Below, in pieces: positions 28,791 to 37,600 of a DNA stretch of 42,268 bases. The notes below the pieces were generated by a model, which was given only the letters and a program-made list of their open reading frames with translations, was not told the DNA's origin and ran no database searches. The DNA comes from an uncultured Desulfuromonadales bacterium. Its GTDB lineage: Bacteria > Desulfobacterota > Desulfuromonadia > Geobacterales > CAIOGM01. A program made the translations under genes and the position numbers. Where the stretch lies: contig CAIYUY010000257.1 of the NCBI GenBank assembly GCA_903929485.1, positions 1 through 42,268 on the forward strand. Reading direction: 5' to 3'. Position 1 is the first letter of the stretch, and each line of letters starts with the position of its first letter.

Positions 28791-30956
28791 TCATACCCCC
28801 AACTCCTCGAAATTCTCCTGAATCTTCGCCGCCAGTTCCACCGCTTCCCGGTTGAGGTCAGCCAACTCCAGATGAATGTCCTTGAGGGTCTGCTCGAAGT
28901 CGAAATCATCATCGACCTCTGCCGGGGCGACACCGACGTAACGGCCCGGCGTCAGACTCCAATCGGCGGCCTTTATCTCGGCGCGGGTTACTACCTTGCA
29001 GAGTCCCGGCACGGCCCGCATTTCGGCCTCGGGGAATCGATCTTGTAACCATCCTATCTGCCGGTGGTAGTAGACTGCCTGCTTTAACTGCTCCACCGCC
29101 TGCTTCCGCTCTTCGTCCAGTTGCTTCAGCAGTTTGTTTATGGCCCGGCGGTCGTAAGATTTGCCGGTGTCATCGAGGGCCAGTTCCTGAGCCACCTGTC
29201 CTGAACGGGCCGCCAGCTTGTAGAGGAGGTCTACCTGTTTGATCAACCCCTTCATCCGATCCGCCAGATAGTCGAAAGCCTGCCGTGCTTCATGCTGGGC
29301 GGTGTTGTCTACGGGAAGGTTCGCGCAATGGGTGGAGAGATAGACGTTCAGGTCGGTCAGCAGTCCGGTCCGGTCACTGTCGTAGGCCGTCGCGGCTTCG
29401 CCAAGCTCCGTCAGTGCGTCGGTAAGCGGTTGGCGTTGTGCCGTGGTGATTGCTTTGACCGTCGCCACTGCGCCGGAAAATTCGGTTAATTGCTTCCTGA
29501 TGTCGCCAAGTGTGGCGTCAAAGATGGAGAGTTCTCCCGTGACCGCGTCGACTTCATGGCAGAGGGAGGTGAAGTAATTCTTGATCAGACAAAGAAAACG
29601 CTCCCGCTCTCCCCGGTGTAGCCAGACGATGGCGGTGAGGTTTGCCAGTTGCTCGGGACTGAAGTCGTAGATTTTCCGGGTGACTTTTCGGTAGATGTTC
29701 CGGGCATCCAGCATGAGGACAGTATCAGCTCCTCGCTGCGGGACATCCCCCCCACCCCGACCCTCCCCCGCCATGGGGGAGGGAGCTAACTGTTTCCCTT
29801 TATCAAAAAACCAGAGCTCGCAGGGGACGGTGCGGGTGTAGAAGAAGTTGGAGCGGATGGCGATCATGGCATCCACATCTCCGGTTTCGACGATCTTGCG
29901 CCGGACCTCGGCTTCACCATGCCCCGCGCTGGAGGCCTGGGACGACATGACGAACCCGGCCCTTCCAGTCTTGTTCAGATAGCTGTGGAAGTAGGAGATC
30001 CAGAGGTAGTTTCCGTTGCTGACTTTCTTGTTCTTGTTCACTCCCGGCAGACCGAAGGGGAGGCGGCGGTCGTCCTTGATCCGCTCTGCATCCACCATGT
30101 CCACGTTGAAGGGAGGATTGGCCATGACGAAGTCGCACTCTCCCCAGATGGGATGGAGATCTTCATAGAAGGTGTTGGCCTCGCGGATGTCTCCTTCCAG
30201 CCCATGCACCGCCAGGTTCATCTTGGCCAGACGGATGGTGGTGCCGGTCTTTTCCTGACCATAGAAGGTGACCCGTTTCATGGTGTCAAGCCCTTCCTGC
30301 TCGATGAAGTGACTGGACTGCACGAACATACCGGCGGAGCCGGAGGCCGGGTCGAGGATGATGCCGTGATCCGGTTCGATGACATTGACGATGGTCTGGA
30401 CGAGGGAAGGAGGGGTGAAGAATTCGCCGTTATCCTGGGCACCCTGCATGGCGAATTTCATCAGGAAATATTCGTAGATCCGACCGAAGATGTCGCCACG
30501 GGCATTCCGGAGCGCCTCGCTGTCGAAAGCCCGGAGCAGGTCCTCCAGCAGCTTGTCGTCGAATTTGTCGTACTCCTTGGGAAGCTGCCCCCGGAGCGGC
30601 TCGAAGTCATCTTCGATGGCGTTCATCGCCTCCACCAGGGCCGTGCCCAGACTCTGGCCGGTGGGGAGTTGCAGCAGATAGCCGTACCGGGCCTTCTCGG
30701 GGAGCATGAGCGCCCGACGTTTGATGAAATCACCCTTCACCAACGGTCGGTCGGGCATCTTTCCGGCGGCCTGATCCGACTTGATCTGGGCGAGGGCGAT
30801 TTCGTGGCGGTTGCCGGCGTGACGCAAAAAAATGACCCCCAGCACCGGCATGCAGTATTCGCTGGAGGTCAGTTTTGAATTGGCGCGGAGTTGATCGGCG
30901 GCTTCCCAGAGGCTGGATTCAAACTGCTCGATACTGTTAAGGTGGTTGACGGTCAT
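28791..30956 (-). CDS. hsdM: Type I restriction modification methylase
   Basis: About 721 aa from the ATG at 30954-30956; an ATG seven codons earlier (30977) is possible. N6-adenine methylase with SAM motif DPASGSAGMF near residue 202 and catalytic NPPF near 280. The N-terminal HsdM helical domain (HLNSIEQFESSLWEAADQLR) precedes it. It is longer than the usual 500-aa HsdM because of a helical C-terminal region of about 250 residues, related to the long HsdM subfamily. A repeat-derived insert (APSPMAGEGRGGGD) lies in the middle after WFFDKGK. First gene of the operon. Confidence 0.95.
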   Translation of the reverse strand: MTVNHLNSIEQFESSLWEAADQLRANSKLTSSEYCMPVLGVIFLRHAGNRHEIALAQIKSDQAAGKMPDRPLVKGDFIKRRALMLPEKARYGYLLQLPTGQSLGTALVEAMNAIEDDFEPLRGQLPKEYDKFDDKLLEDLLRAFDSEALRNARGDIFGRIYEYFLMKFAMQGAQDNGEFFTPPSLVQTIVNVIEPDHGIILDPASGSAGMFVQSSHFIEQEGLDTMKRVTFYGQEKTGTTIRLAKMNLAVHGLEGDIREANTFYEDLHPIWGECDFVMANPPFNVDMVDAERIKDDRRLPFGLPGVNKNKKVSNGNYLWISYFHSYLNKTGRAGFVMSSQASSAGHGEAEVRRKIVETGDVDAMIAIRSNFFYTRTVPCELWFFDKGKQLAPSPMAGEGRGGGDVPQRGADTVLMLDARNIYRKVTRKIYDFSPEQLANLTAIVWLHRGERERFLCLIKNYFTSLCHEVDAVTGELSIFDATLGDIRKQLTEFSGAVATVKAITTAQRQPLTDALTELGEAATAYDSDRTGLLTDLNVYLSTHCANLPVDNTAQHEARQAFDYLADRMKGLIKQVDLLYKLAARSGQVAQELALDDTGKSYDRRAINKLLKQLDEERKQAVEQLKQAVYYHRQIGWLQDRFPEAEMRAVPGLCKVVTRAEIKAADWSLTPGRYVGVAPAEVDDDFDFEQTLKDIHLELADLNREAVELAAKIQENFEELGV
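29735..29795. repeat. CCCTCCCCCATGGGGGAGGG hairpin insert in hsdM
   Basis: Repeat material of the 'GEGRGGG' kind translated in frame within hsdM. Confidence 0.7.
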
Positions 30957-30977
30957 GAGCAGCAGAGTCCTTTTCAT

Positions 30978-31251
30978 TGGATTGCGACGGCTTTGGGACT
31001 CTACTGCATTTATAAGGTTTCTGCAATGGAACTTCCGTTGCCCTACGCGTCATCCCCCAGATCCGTATTTCCAGATATTTACCTTCCGTTTAATTTTTTC
31101 TCAGTCCGTCATGGAAAACGATTCCTTCTCACCATCAGCCGGTAAACCTGCCCTGGCTGTCCAGTCGTGGTCCCAACTCGGCATCCCATTTGAGATTCAC
31201 TCCTTCACCCCTCTCTCCATGATTGACCTCTCGCCGGCCCTTCAGAATTGT
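30978..31251. other. Non-coding gap upstream of hsdM
   Basis: No supported gene. A plus-strand frame from 31111 (MENDSFSPSAGKPALAV) is too short and weak to call. The promoter of the restriction operon should lie here, but no clear consensus was seen. Confidence 0.4.
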
Positions 31252-31280
31252 GTAGGGGCGGTTCGCGAACCGCCCCTACG
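31252..31280. repeat. Palindromic repeat, GGTTCGCGAACC centre
   Basis: The only copy of the 29-bp palindrome seen outside the prophage in this window. It lies between the restriction operon and the PIN remnant. Confidence 0.88.
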
Positions 31281-31358
31281 ACGTTTTGACAAAGAATTGC
31301 TGGTATATTAAGACAAAACAAGGTAAAATGTGAAATTACTCGTGTTCAGTGACCGGTA

Positions 31359-31478
31359 CTGCGTAAGGTCGTCTTCGACACCAACAGCTACATCTCCACG
31401 CTCATCACCCCATTCCGGTGGGATAAGCATCCGGCCCCCTTCCGGAGCCATTTTCTTCTCCCCTGCAACTGGTCTTAA
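31359..31478 (+). pseudogene. PIN-domain toxin remnant
   Basis: An open stretch reads KVVFDTNSYISTLITPF and then diverges to a stop at 31478. KVVFDTNxxIS is the N-terminal signature (first catalytic Asp) of PIN-family toxins (VapC/COG1569). There is no ATG or GTG in frame and about 100 residues are missing, so it is a fossil. Confidence 0.62.
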
Positions 31479-31493
31479 AAAATTGAGGTAGCC

Positions 31494-32165
31494 ATGACTA
31501 AACATACGATGTCACAGTTTGATTCGGATCTGGACGATATTCGCTCCCGCCTGCTGGAGATGGGGGGCAAAGTCGAGAAGATGATCAACGATGCCATGAA
31601 AGCCCTGGTGGAGCGGAACAGCGAACTGGCGGTAAGAACAATTGAGTACGACCATGAGATTAATCGGCTGGAGGTTGAAATTGACGAACGCTGCCTGGAG
31701 GTCATAGCATTACGCCAACCAGCGGCGCGTGACCTCCGCTTCATTACCGTGGTCATGAAAATCGTCACCGATCTGGAACGAATTGGAGATCAATGTTGCA
31801 CCATCGCCAAGAGGGCCAAGGAGTTGAACGACCTCCCTCCACTCAAGCCGTACACTCTTCTACCGCGGATGGCGGACATTGCGACAGGCATGGTCACCGA
31901 GGCCCTGAACGCCTTTGTCCAAGGTGACGCCCAGGCGGCATCCGCTGTCTGTCACCGGGACAGCGAAGTCGACAGGCTTCACGATGATGTTCAACGACTT
32001 CTCCTGACCTACATGATTAATGATGCCGACACCATCACCCGGATCATCAAGATCTCCGCCATCGCCAAGGCTCTTGAACGGATAGCCGACCACGCAACCA
32101 ACTTGGCTGAAATGGCCGTCTTCATGGTTAAGGGGAAGGATATCAGGCATATGGTAGTCAAGTGA
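31494..32165 (+). CDS. phoU: Phosphate signalling regulator PhoU
   Basis: 223 aa, the usual PhoU length. Two three-helix bundles with the repeated metal-binding motif E/DxxxD: EYDHEINRLEVEIDERCLEV in the first and CHRDSEVDRLHDDVQRLLL in the second, with DLERIGDQCCTIAKRA and ALERIADHATNLAEMAVFM. It links the Pst transporter to the PhoR kinase. The pst and phoBR genes are not in the window. ATG with GAGG nine bases upstream. Confidence 0.95.
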   Translation: MTKHTMSQFDSDLDDIRSRLLEMGGKVEKMINDAMKALVERNSELAVRTIEYDHEINRLEVEIDERCLEVIALRQPAARDLRFITVVMKIVTDLERIGDQCCTIAKRAKELNDLPPLKPYTLLPRMADIATGMVTEALNAFVQGDAQAASAVCHRDSEVDRLHDDVQRLLLTYMINDADTITRIIKISAIAKALERIADHATNLAEMAVFMVKGKDIRHMVVK

Positions 32166-32226
32166 CAAAGACGGGACGCGGAGACAGGGGTCGATCACGA
32201 TATGAATTTAATTCACTCTCCGTAGT

Positions 32227-32430
32227 TCAGTAATGTGGCGGGGGCTCTTCCTCTTCTTCCGTCCGATTCATGGAAGGGGTGGCCTGCTGCATCTGTTCCC
32301 GAATCTGCCTCAGTTCCCGCTCCAGCTTCTCCAACACCGACTCCTGGCGGCAGACGATATCGTTTAACTCCTGAACCGTCCGCTCCTGATGCATGAACCG
32401 GATCTCAAGGTCGGTAACTCGCTGATTCAT
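32227..32430 (-). CDS. slyX: SlyX family protein
   Basis: 67 aa. RVTDLEIRFMHQERTVQELN and the coiled coil SVLEKLERELRQIREQMQQA are typical of SlyX, ending in an acidic and proline tail PPPHY. Role unknown in any organism. The ATG directly follows the TAA of the response regulator gene, so it is the last gene of the two-component operon. Confidence 0.9.
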   Translation of the reverse strand: MNQRVTDLEIRFMHQERTVQELNDIVCRQESVLEKLERELRQIREQMQQATPSMNRTEEEEEPPPHY

Positions 32431-33813
32431 TTAATCCTCCCGCCGTTTTCCCGGTTTGTCGATGCCGAATTTTTCCAGCCGATACTGAAAAGTCTTATAG
32501 GACATCCCCAGGAGTTGGGCCGCCCGGCCGATGACGCCATTGGCCCGTTCCATCGCCTTGGCGATGAGTTCCCGCTCCAACTCCTCGAACTGTATCCCCT
32601 CCGGCGGCAGATCGAAAGTGAGCCCTCCGATTCCCCCCGGCCTTTCACGCAGCTCCAGGGGAAGGTCTTCCGGTTGGATATAGTCGCTCTCGGACATGAG
32701 CACCCCCCGCTCCACCACCGACTCCAGCTCCCGCACATTACCCGGCCAGGGATAGTTCATGATCAGCTTAAGGGCCGGCTTGGCGATCCCCTTCAGCGGA
32801 ACCACGGCGTGCTTGTTGAACTTGTTCACGAAGAAATCGGCCAGGGTCACGATGTCGTTCCCCCGATCCCGTAGCGGCGGGAGGGTAATCCTGATGACGT
32901 TGAGGCGATAGAAAAGATCCTCCCGAAAATTCCCTTTTTTGATCTCCTGCTCCAGCCCCTTGTTGGTGGCGGAGATGATCCGGACGTCGATGGGGACATT
33001 CACCTTTCCCCCCACTCGTCGGATCTCCTTCTCCTGGATGGCCCTCAGCAGCTTGACCTGCATGGCCATGCTGATCTCACCGATCTCGTCCAGAAAGACC
33101 GTCCCTCCCGACGCCGCCTCGAAGATCCCGATCTCGCGGCTGCTGGCGCCGGTGAAGGAGCCCTTCTCATGGCCGAACAGTTCGCTCTCGATGAGGGTCT
33201 CGGGAATGGCGGCGCAGTTGATGGCAAAGAAGAGCTTGTCCCGGCGATGGCTGTTGTCATGAATGGCCCTGGCCACCAGCTCCTTCCCCGTGCCGGACTC
33301 GCCGTAGATGAGGGCCGTGGAGGTGGAGGGGGCGATCTTCTTGATGATTCGAAAGACCTCCCGCATGGTGGGATGATCGCCGATGATGGTGGGGATAAGA
33401 TGGGTTTCCGCCAGTTTTCGGTTCAGCGCCTCGTTCTCCCTCAGGAGCATCAGGTGGTCAAAAGCCCGCTGGAGAGTCAAAAGGAGATCCTGGCGTTCCA
33501 AGGGCTTTTCCAGATAATCAAAGGCCCCCTTCTTCATCGCCTCCACGGCGGAGTCTATGGTGCCGTGGGCGGTCATCATCACCACGCACTGCCGAGGATT
33601 GGCGTCCACCACTGTTTCCAAAAGCTCCATCCCCGACATCCCTTGCATCTTCAGGTCGGTGAGGATGACGTCAAAAGCCTCCCCCTCCAGCGCAAGGAGC
33701 GCCTCGCGTCCACCCGGCACGGCGGCGACCCGGTACCCCGACCCCTTGAGAATGGTGGAGAGAATCTCCCGCTGCCCCCGCTCATCGTCAACAATAAGAA
33801 TCGAACCGCTCAT
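32431..33813 (-). CDS. Sigma-54-dependent response regulator, NtrC family
   Basis: 460 aa. Receiver domain 1-120 with phosphoacceptor D53 (VILTDLK) and D9/D10. AAA+ domain with Walker A YGESGTGKE, the sigma-54 contact loop as GSFTGA (usually GAFTGA) and Walker B GGTVFLDEIGE. C-terminal Fis-type HTH GRAAQLLGMSYKTFQYRL. When phosphorylated it opens sigma-54 promoters. It overlaps the kinase gene by 4 bp, giving a cognate pair. Confidence 0.95.
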   Translation of the reverse strand: MSGSILIVDDERGQREILSTILKGSGYRVAAVPGGREALLALEGEAFDVILTDLKMQGMSGMELLETVVDANPRQCVVMMTAHGTIDSAVEAMKKGAFDYLEKPLERQDLLLTLQRAFDHLMLLRENEALNRKLAETHLIPTIIGDHPTMREVFRIIKKIAPSTSTALIYGESGTGKELVARAIHDNSHRRDKLFFAINCAAIPETLIESELFGHEKGSFTGASSREIGIFEAASGGTVFLDEIGEISMAMQVKLLRAIQEKEIRRVGGKVNVPIDVRIISATNKGLEQEIKKGNFREDLFYRLNVIRITLPPLRDRGNDIVTLADFFVNKFNKHAVVPLKGIAKPALKLIMNYPWPGNVRELESVVERGVLMSESDYIQPEDLPLELRERPGGIGGLTFDLPPEGIQFEELERELIAKAMERANGVIGRAAQLLGMSYKTFQYRLEKFGIDKPGKRRED

Positions 33814-35243
33814 ACTTCGCCTCTCTGCGGGTTTCCGGGAAGGACAATGGTAAAGAGCGTCCCCTTCCCCGGTTCACTGGCCACCCGGATGGTTCCCCGG
33901 TGCTCCTTCACGATTCGCTCGGTGATGGCGAGTCCCAGGCCGATTCCCGCCTCCTTGGTGGTAAAGTAGGGCTGGAAAATTTTTTCCAGATCTTCCGGCT
34001 CAATCCCCCCCCCTTCGTCGGCCACCGTAAGGTGAAAACTCTCCGTCTCGCCGTCGTAGAGTGCGCCCAGGGTGACGGTCCCCCCTTCATCCATGGACTG
34101 AGCCGCGTTGGTGATAAAATTCACCAGGCAGTTCCGCATCAGCTCCGGATCGATCTCCAGGGGGGGAAGGTCGTCGGGAATCTCCATGACAACCTTGACG
34201 TGCTGCTCGGTAAGTTTTTCCTGCACCAGCGGGAGGAGCTTGATGATGAATGCCCGGTACTCTACTGTGGCGGGGCGAAGCTTCAACGGTCGGCCATAGT
34301 TCATGAAGTTGAGCACCATATAATTGGCTCGCCGGACCTCTTCCTTGATCTTCCCGGTCAGCTCCAGCAGTTCGCCGCTCCGCTCTCCGCAAATGGGGAG
34401 CATCTCGCTCCGCAGATGATCCACCGCCAAGCTGATGTAGTTGAGGGGGTTCCTGATCTCGTGGGCGATGCCCGAAGCAAGTTGCCCCACCTTGGAGAGG
34501 TGCTCCGCCTCGTAGAGCCGTTTTTCCAGATGCTCCCGCTCCCTGAGCTTGGCGACCATCTCGTTGAAACTCTCGGCCAACTCGCCGATTTCGTCACGAG
34601 TTTCCACCGGCATGGTGACGGTAAGATCTCCCCCCGAAACCCGTTTGACCCCTTCCACCAGTCGCCGAATGGGCATGGTATACCGTTGGGCCAGGAAGAA
34701 GGTAAGCATGATGCCGAACATGAAGAGGAGCGAGGTGGCAAGGAGTCTCCGGAGGAAATTGTCATGCTGGATCTCCCTGATGTTGTCCAGGAGGAGGTTG
34801 ACCTGGACATACCCCAACTGCTCGTCCCCCACAATAACCGGCACCACCAGATCGTACGGTTTCAAGGAGCTTGCTCCTCCCTGCTGGCGCCCCCCCCGCA
34901 CCGCCTTGAGGCCGGTTCCTATTTTCTTGAGATCCCGCTTTTTCCCAACCAATGCCGGGTCGGAGGAGTTGATAATCTCACCATCGTTGTCGATGATATT
35001 GATCTCGTTGATCCCCTTCTTACGAGCCTGTTGGAGATACTCCTTGAGACGGGAATTCTCCACATCGGACTCGGAGGTAAGATCTTCCACGCTAAGCTGG
35101 ATCGCCTTGGAGACCTCGTTGGAGCTCTCCTGGATCTCTCGCACCAAGTCGTTCTGGCTGAACTGGTTCAGGATGAAGAGAACCAGGATGGCCAGCACCA
35201 GCAGAGACAGCATCATCATGACCAACTTGGCGTTAAGTTTCAT
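33810..35243 (-). CDS. Membrane sensor histidine kinase
   Basis: 477 aa from the ATG at 35241-35243. First transmembrane helix at about 5-25 (MMMLSLLVLAILVLFILNQF), a periplasmic sensor of about 140 residues, second helix (LLFMFGIMLTFFLAQR), then HAMP (RLVEGVKRVSGGDLTVTMPV), HisKA with AHEIRNPLNYISLA and HATPase_c with NFITNAAQSMD, DEGGGIEPED and GIGLGLAI. The sensor part looks PAS/Cache-like (INIIDNDGEIINSSDPALVG). Stimulus unknown. The frame upstream of the ATG is repeat DNA. Confidence 0.95.
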   Translation of the reverse strand: MKLNAKLVMMMLSLLVLAILVLFILNQFSQNDLVREIQESSNEVSKAIQLSVEDLTSESDVENSRLKEYLQQARKKGINEINIIDNDGEIINSSDPALVGKKRDLKKIGTGLKAVRGGRQQGGASSLKPYDLVVPVIVGDEQLGYVQVNLLLDNIREIQHDNFLRRLLATSLLFMFGIMLTFFLAQRYTMPIRRLVEGVKRVSGGDLTVTMPVETRDEIGELAESFNEMVAKLREREHLEKRLYEAEHLSKVGQLASGIAHEIRNPLNYISLAVDHLRSEMLPICGERSGELLELTGKIKEEVRRANYMVLNFMNYGRPLKLRPATVEYRAFIIKLLPLVQEKLTEQHVKVVMEIPDDLPPLEIDPELMRNCLVNFITNAAQSMDEGGTVTLGALYDGETESFHLTVADEGGGIEPEDLEKIFQPYFTTKEAGIGLGLAITERIVKEHRGTIRVASEPGKGTLFTIVLPGNPQRGEV

Positions 35244-35254
35244 TTTAAAATCTC

Positions 35255-35357
35255 GTGAATGGTGAAACGTGAAGGGTGAAAAGAACTGGTGAAGGGTGAA
35301 ATGTGAAGGGTGAAAAAAAGCCTTTGACCTTTTCACCATTCACCATTCACCTTTCAC
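35255..35357. repeat. Inverted heptamer arrays upstream of the kinase gene
   Basis: GTGAATGGTGAAACGTGAA... units (35255-35317) face TTCACCATTCACCATTCACC (35331-35352). Same family as the prophage elements at 7851 and 12242, showing the repeat is genomic. It separates the SDR gene from the kinase operon. Confidence 0.85.
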
Positions 35358-36229
35358 AGTTTTTGTCCGCAGGCCGGTATCCCCTCGGCCAAGGTCGGAT
35401 AGGAAAGCGTAACCTCCAGCTTTTCCAGCATCTTCCTGTTGTCCATCCTCCGTGACTCGGCGACATAGGAGAGCATGAGAGGGGACATGACCTGCCGGGC
35501 CTCCTCCCAAGTCACCTGCCGGGGGCGCGGCAGGCGAAGAAAGTCGGCGGCGGCGTTAAAGTAGGCGGTCATGGTGGAGGGGTGACCGTCACTGACGTTA
35601 TAGATCTCCCCCCCCTCCCCCCGCTGCGCCGCGGCGCGGCAGACTTGAACCAGGTCGTCGGCGTGAATCCGGTTGGTCAAGTTGGCTATCCCGACCTCCA
35701 GCACCGGCTCTCCGCTGGTGAGTTGGCTCACCGGGAGTCGGCCGGGCCCATAGATGCCGGTGACCCGGAGGATGATCACGGGGACGTTATTATCTCCCCC
35801 CCACTCCAAAAGAAGCGACTCGGCATGAAGACGGCGCTTCCCGCGGGCGGTCAGTGGTATCGCCGGGCTCTCCTCGGTGACGGTGGTGTCACCAAAATCA
35901 CCATACACCCCGCTGGTGCTCATGTAGATCAGGCGCGACGGTTCCGCACCCGACGCCGGCGCTTGGCAAAAGTTCCGTACCCGGGGATCCTGGTGTCCCC
36001 CGCCGGGAGGGGGGGCGAAATAGAAAAGGATCGCACCGGCGGTGGGAAGCCCGGCCAGAGTCGCGGGATCATCCAGATCGGCAATGATCACCTTAATCCC
36101 CAACGCCTCCAGCAATTTCCCCTTTTCCGGGGAGCGGATCAACGCCGTTACCGGTATCCCTTCCGCCAGATACCCCAACGCCACCCGTTTCCCCATATCA
36201 CCGCAACCTACGATGAAAACATTCGTCAT
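35354..36229 (-). CDS. NAD(P)-dependent epimerase/dehydratase (SDR)
   Basis: 291 aa, atypical/extended SDR fold. N-terminal dinucleotide motif VFIVGCGDMGKRVALGYL (GxGxxG), then the strand VIIADLDD, YMSTSGVYGDFGD with active-site-like Tyr, and the substrate-side motif NLTNRIHADDLVQVC. It is similar to YeeZ-type epimerases of unknown substrate. It ends FTLSYPTLAEGI-like helices (LSYPTLAEGIPACGQKL). The gene is followed by heptamer repeats. Confidence 0.85.
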   Translation of the reverse strand: MTNVFIVGCGDMGKRVALGYLAEGIPVTALIRSPEKGKLLEALGIKVIIADLDDPATLAGLPTAGAILFYFAPPPGGGHQDPRVRNFCQAPASGAEPSRLIYMSTSGVYGDFGDTTVTEESPAIPLTARGKRRLHAESLLLEWGGDNNVPVIILRVTGIYGPGRLPVSQLTSGEPVLEVGIANLTNRIHADDLVQVCRAAAQRGEGGEIYNVSDGHPSTMTAYFNAAADFLRLPRPRQVTWEEARQVMSPLMLSYVAESRRMDNRKMLEKLEVTLSYPTLAEGIPACGQKL

Positions 36230-36238
36230 GTTCTACTC

Positions 36239-36814
36239 CTACTTGAAATTCAGCTGGAACCGGATACCCAGCCTCTCCTCGGTACGACCCGTCGCCCCCC
36301 CGGTGAGAGGTGTGGTGACCTTGTCGTAGTAAAAATAAGAACGGAACCCTTTTCCGAAATCACTTCCCACTTCGCCGCTCCAGGTCAAATTACTCCCCGT
36401 GGGGCTCAAGAGTTCCAGTCCGCCACGTCCCGTGGCGGCGGCGGAACCGGACGGAACAGTGCTGGAACTCTGGTAGGAATAGAGCGGATATTTCAGCGCC
36501 GCCGAGAGATACATCCCCTCCAGGATGCTGATCCTCCCCCCGGCCTGGGCCGTAATGCTGTGGGCCGATTCCTTGGCAAAGAGACTCAAATCCCGATGCT
36601 GCATGTCGTGGCCGACCCCCAGAAGCGGTTCCAGTTTAAGCTCCTCGGTGGCATGAAAGGCCAACCCACCACTGGAAAGGTAGAGCGGACGACTCAACAC
36701 CTCTTCGGCGCTGCTCTTTTCATGAACGGTCGCCTTAACGATTTCATCCCCTTGCGCCGGAAATCCCAACAGCAGCAGAAGGAGCATCCCGACGACCCAC
36801 ACTCTCATGAGCAT
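36239..36814 (-). CDS. Exported beta-rich protein, outer-membrane-like
   Basis: 191 aa with a signal peptide (VWVVGMLLLLLLGFPAQG) and a mature part rich in alternating strands with aromatic ends (GGLAFHATEELKLEPLLGV, KGFRSYFYYDKV) finishing in RLGIRFQLNFK, with a C-terminal aromatic as in outer-membrane barrels. No family recognised. ATG at 36812-36814 with AAGGA upstream. Likely the partner of the downstream SDR gene only by co-transcription. Confidence 0.72.
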   Translation of the reverse strand: MLMRVWVVGMLLLLLLGFPAQGDEIVKATVHEKSSAEEVLSRPLYLSSGGLAFHATEELKLEPLLGVGHDMQHRDLSLFAKESAHSITAQAGGRISILEGMYLSAALKYPLYSYQSSSTVPSGSAAATGRGGLELLSPTGSNLTWSGEVGSDFGKGFRSYFYYDKVTTPLTGGATGRTEERLGIRFQLNFK

Positions 36815-36839
36815 AAGGATATCCTTACGTCAGGTAACG

Positions 36840-37214
36840 TCAGTGACCGAACTCTTGCGGTCCCGGCCTCATGGCGCCCTGACCCTGCTGAAGAAATTCC
36901 AGCTCTTTTATCTTTTCGCCCAGCCAGGCATGGAGATTACGGGCATTATCATAGTTGAGGATGATCCCGGTGGAGACGGCGCGAACGAAGTTGCTCCTCA
37001 TGTCGGCGGGCTCTTCGGCGATTTCACCGCCGATGCTCCCGTTGGGGGTGATCTCATTGGCCACCATCATGGGGAGAACCGGCTTTTCCAGGAAAAAGTT
37101 GGCGATGATCTCCCCCCGGGGTGAGACTCCACCCAGGGCGCCATTGACATAATGAGGGCCATACCCTTCCTGGTACTCATAGATGAAACGAATCTCCGGT
37201 TTTTTCAGTGGCAT
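36840..37214 (-). CDS. Conserved small protein, DUF3467-like possible
   Basis: 124 aa. PEIRFIYEYQEGYGPHYVNG, then SPRGEIIANFFLEKP, and a C-terminal helix NARNLHAWLGEKIKELEFL. The pattern of a beta sheet followed by RxWLxxKI(xx)LE helix recalls DUF3467-type small proteins, but I am not certain. No Cys, no signal peptide. ATG with GGAGAAG upstream. Confidence 0.65.
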   Translation of the reverse strand: MPLKKPEIRFIYEYQEGYGPHYVNGALGGVSPRGEIIANFFLEKPVLPMMVANEITPNGSIGGEIAEEPADMRSNFVRAVSTGIILNYDNARNLHAWLGEKIKELEFLQQGQGAMRPGPQEFGH

Positions 37215-37251
37215 CTCTTCTCCTTTTCCTGCTGCGGGACTTGCCCCGTTG

Positions 37252-37578
37252 TTAGTGGCCGTTGGTCAGATATTCACCCAGAAGCCCCCGGCTATGCTGG
37301 TCGTCATGGCAGTAAGAGCAGAGGTTTTCCCAGTTACTGCCATCCGCCGGGTTGTTCTGGTGATTACCATCCTTGTGATGAACCGTCAGCAGGTGCAGGT
37401 TGGCAAGTTCGAATTCCCGGGCGCAGCGGGCGCAAATCCAGCCGTTGACCTTCAGCGACCTCTCCCGGTAATTTATCCCCTTCTCCTGCCCGTCCCTCAT
37501 CCGCCGAACCAGCTCCGCGACCTCCGCCGGAGATTTGGTGGGGGGGGTCGGTCGTTTATGCCTGAAACTCTGTCCCAT
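37252..37578 (-). CDS. YajD-type HNH nuclease-fold protein
   Basis: 108 aa. WICARCAREFELANLHLLTV holds the first Cys pair, HHKDGNHQNNPADGSNWEN the H-N core, and LCSYCHDDQHSRG the second Cys pair and last His. This is the HNH motif of the YajD family. The substrate is unknown. ATG overlaps nothing; a short gap precedes DUF6178. Confidence 0.88.
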   Translation of the reverse strand: MGQSFRHKRPTPPTKSPAEVAELVRRMRDGQEKGINYRERSLKVNGWICARCAREFELANLHLLTVHHKDGNHQNNPADGSNWENLCSYCHDDQHSRGLLGEYLTNGH

Positions 37579-37600
37579 GATGCTCCTCCGTACGTTATCG

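Noticed and set aside
30946-31311. Plus-strand 121-aa ORF upstream of hsdM
   Set aside because: Overlaps the hsdM start and includes a palindromic repeat; no domain or ribosome-binding site.
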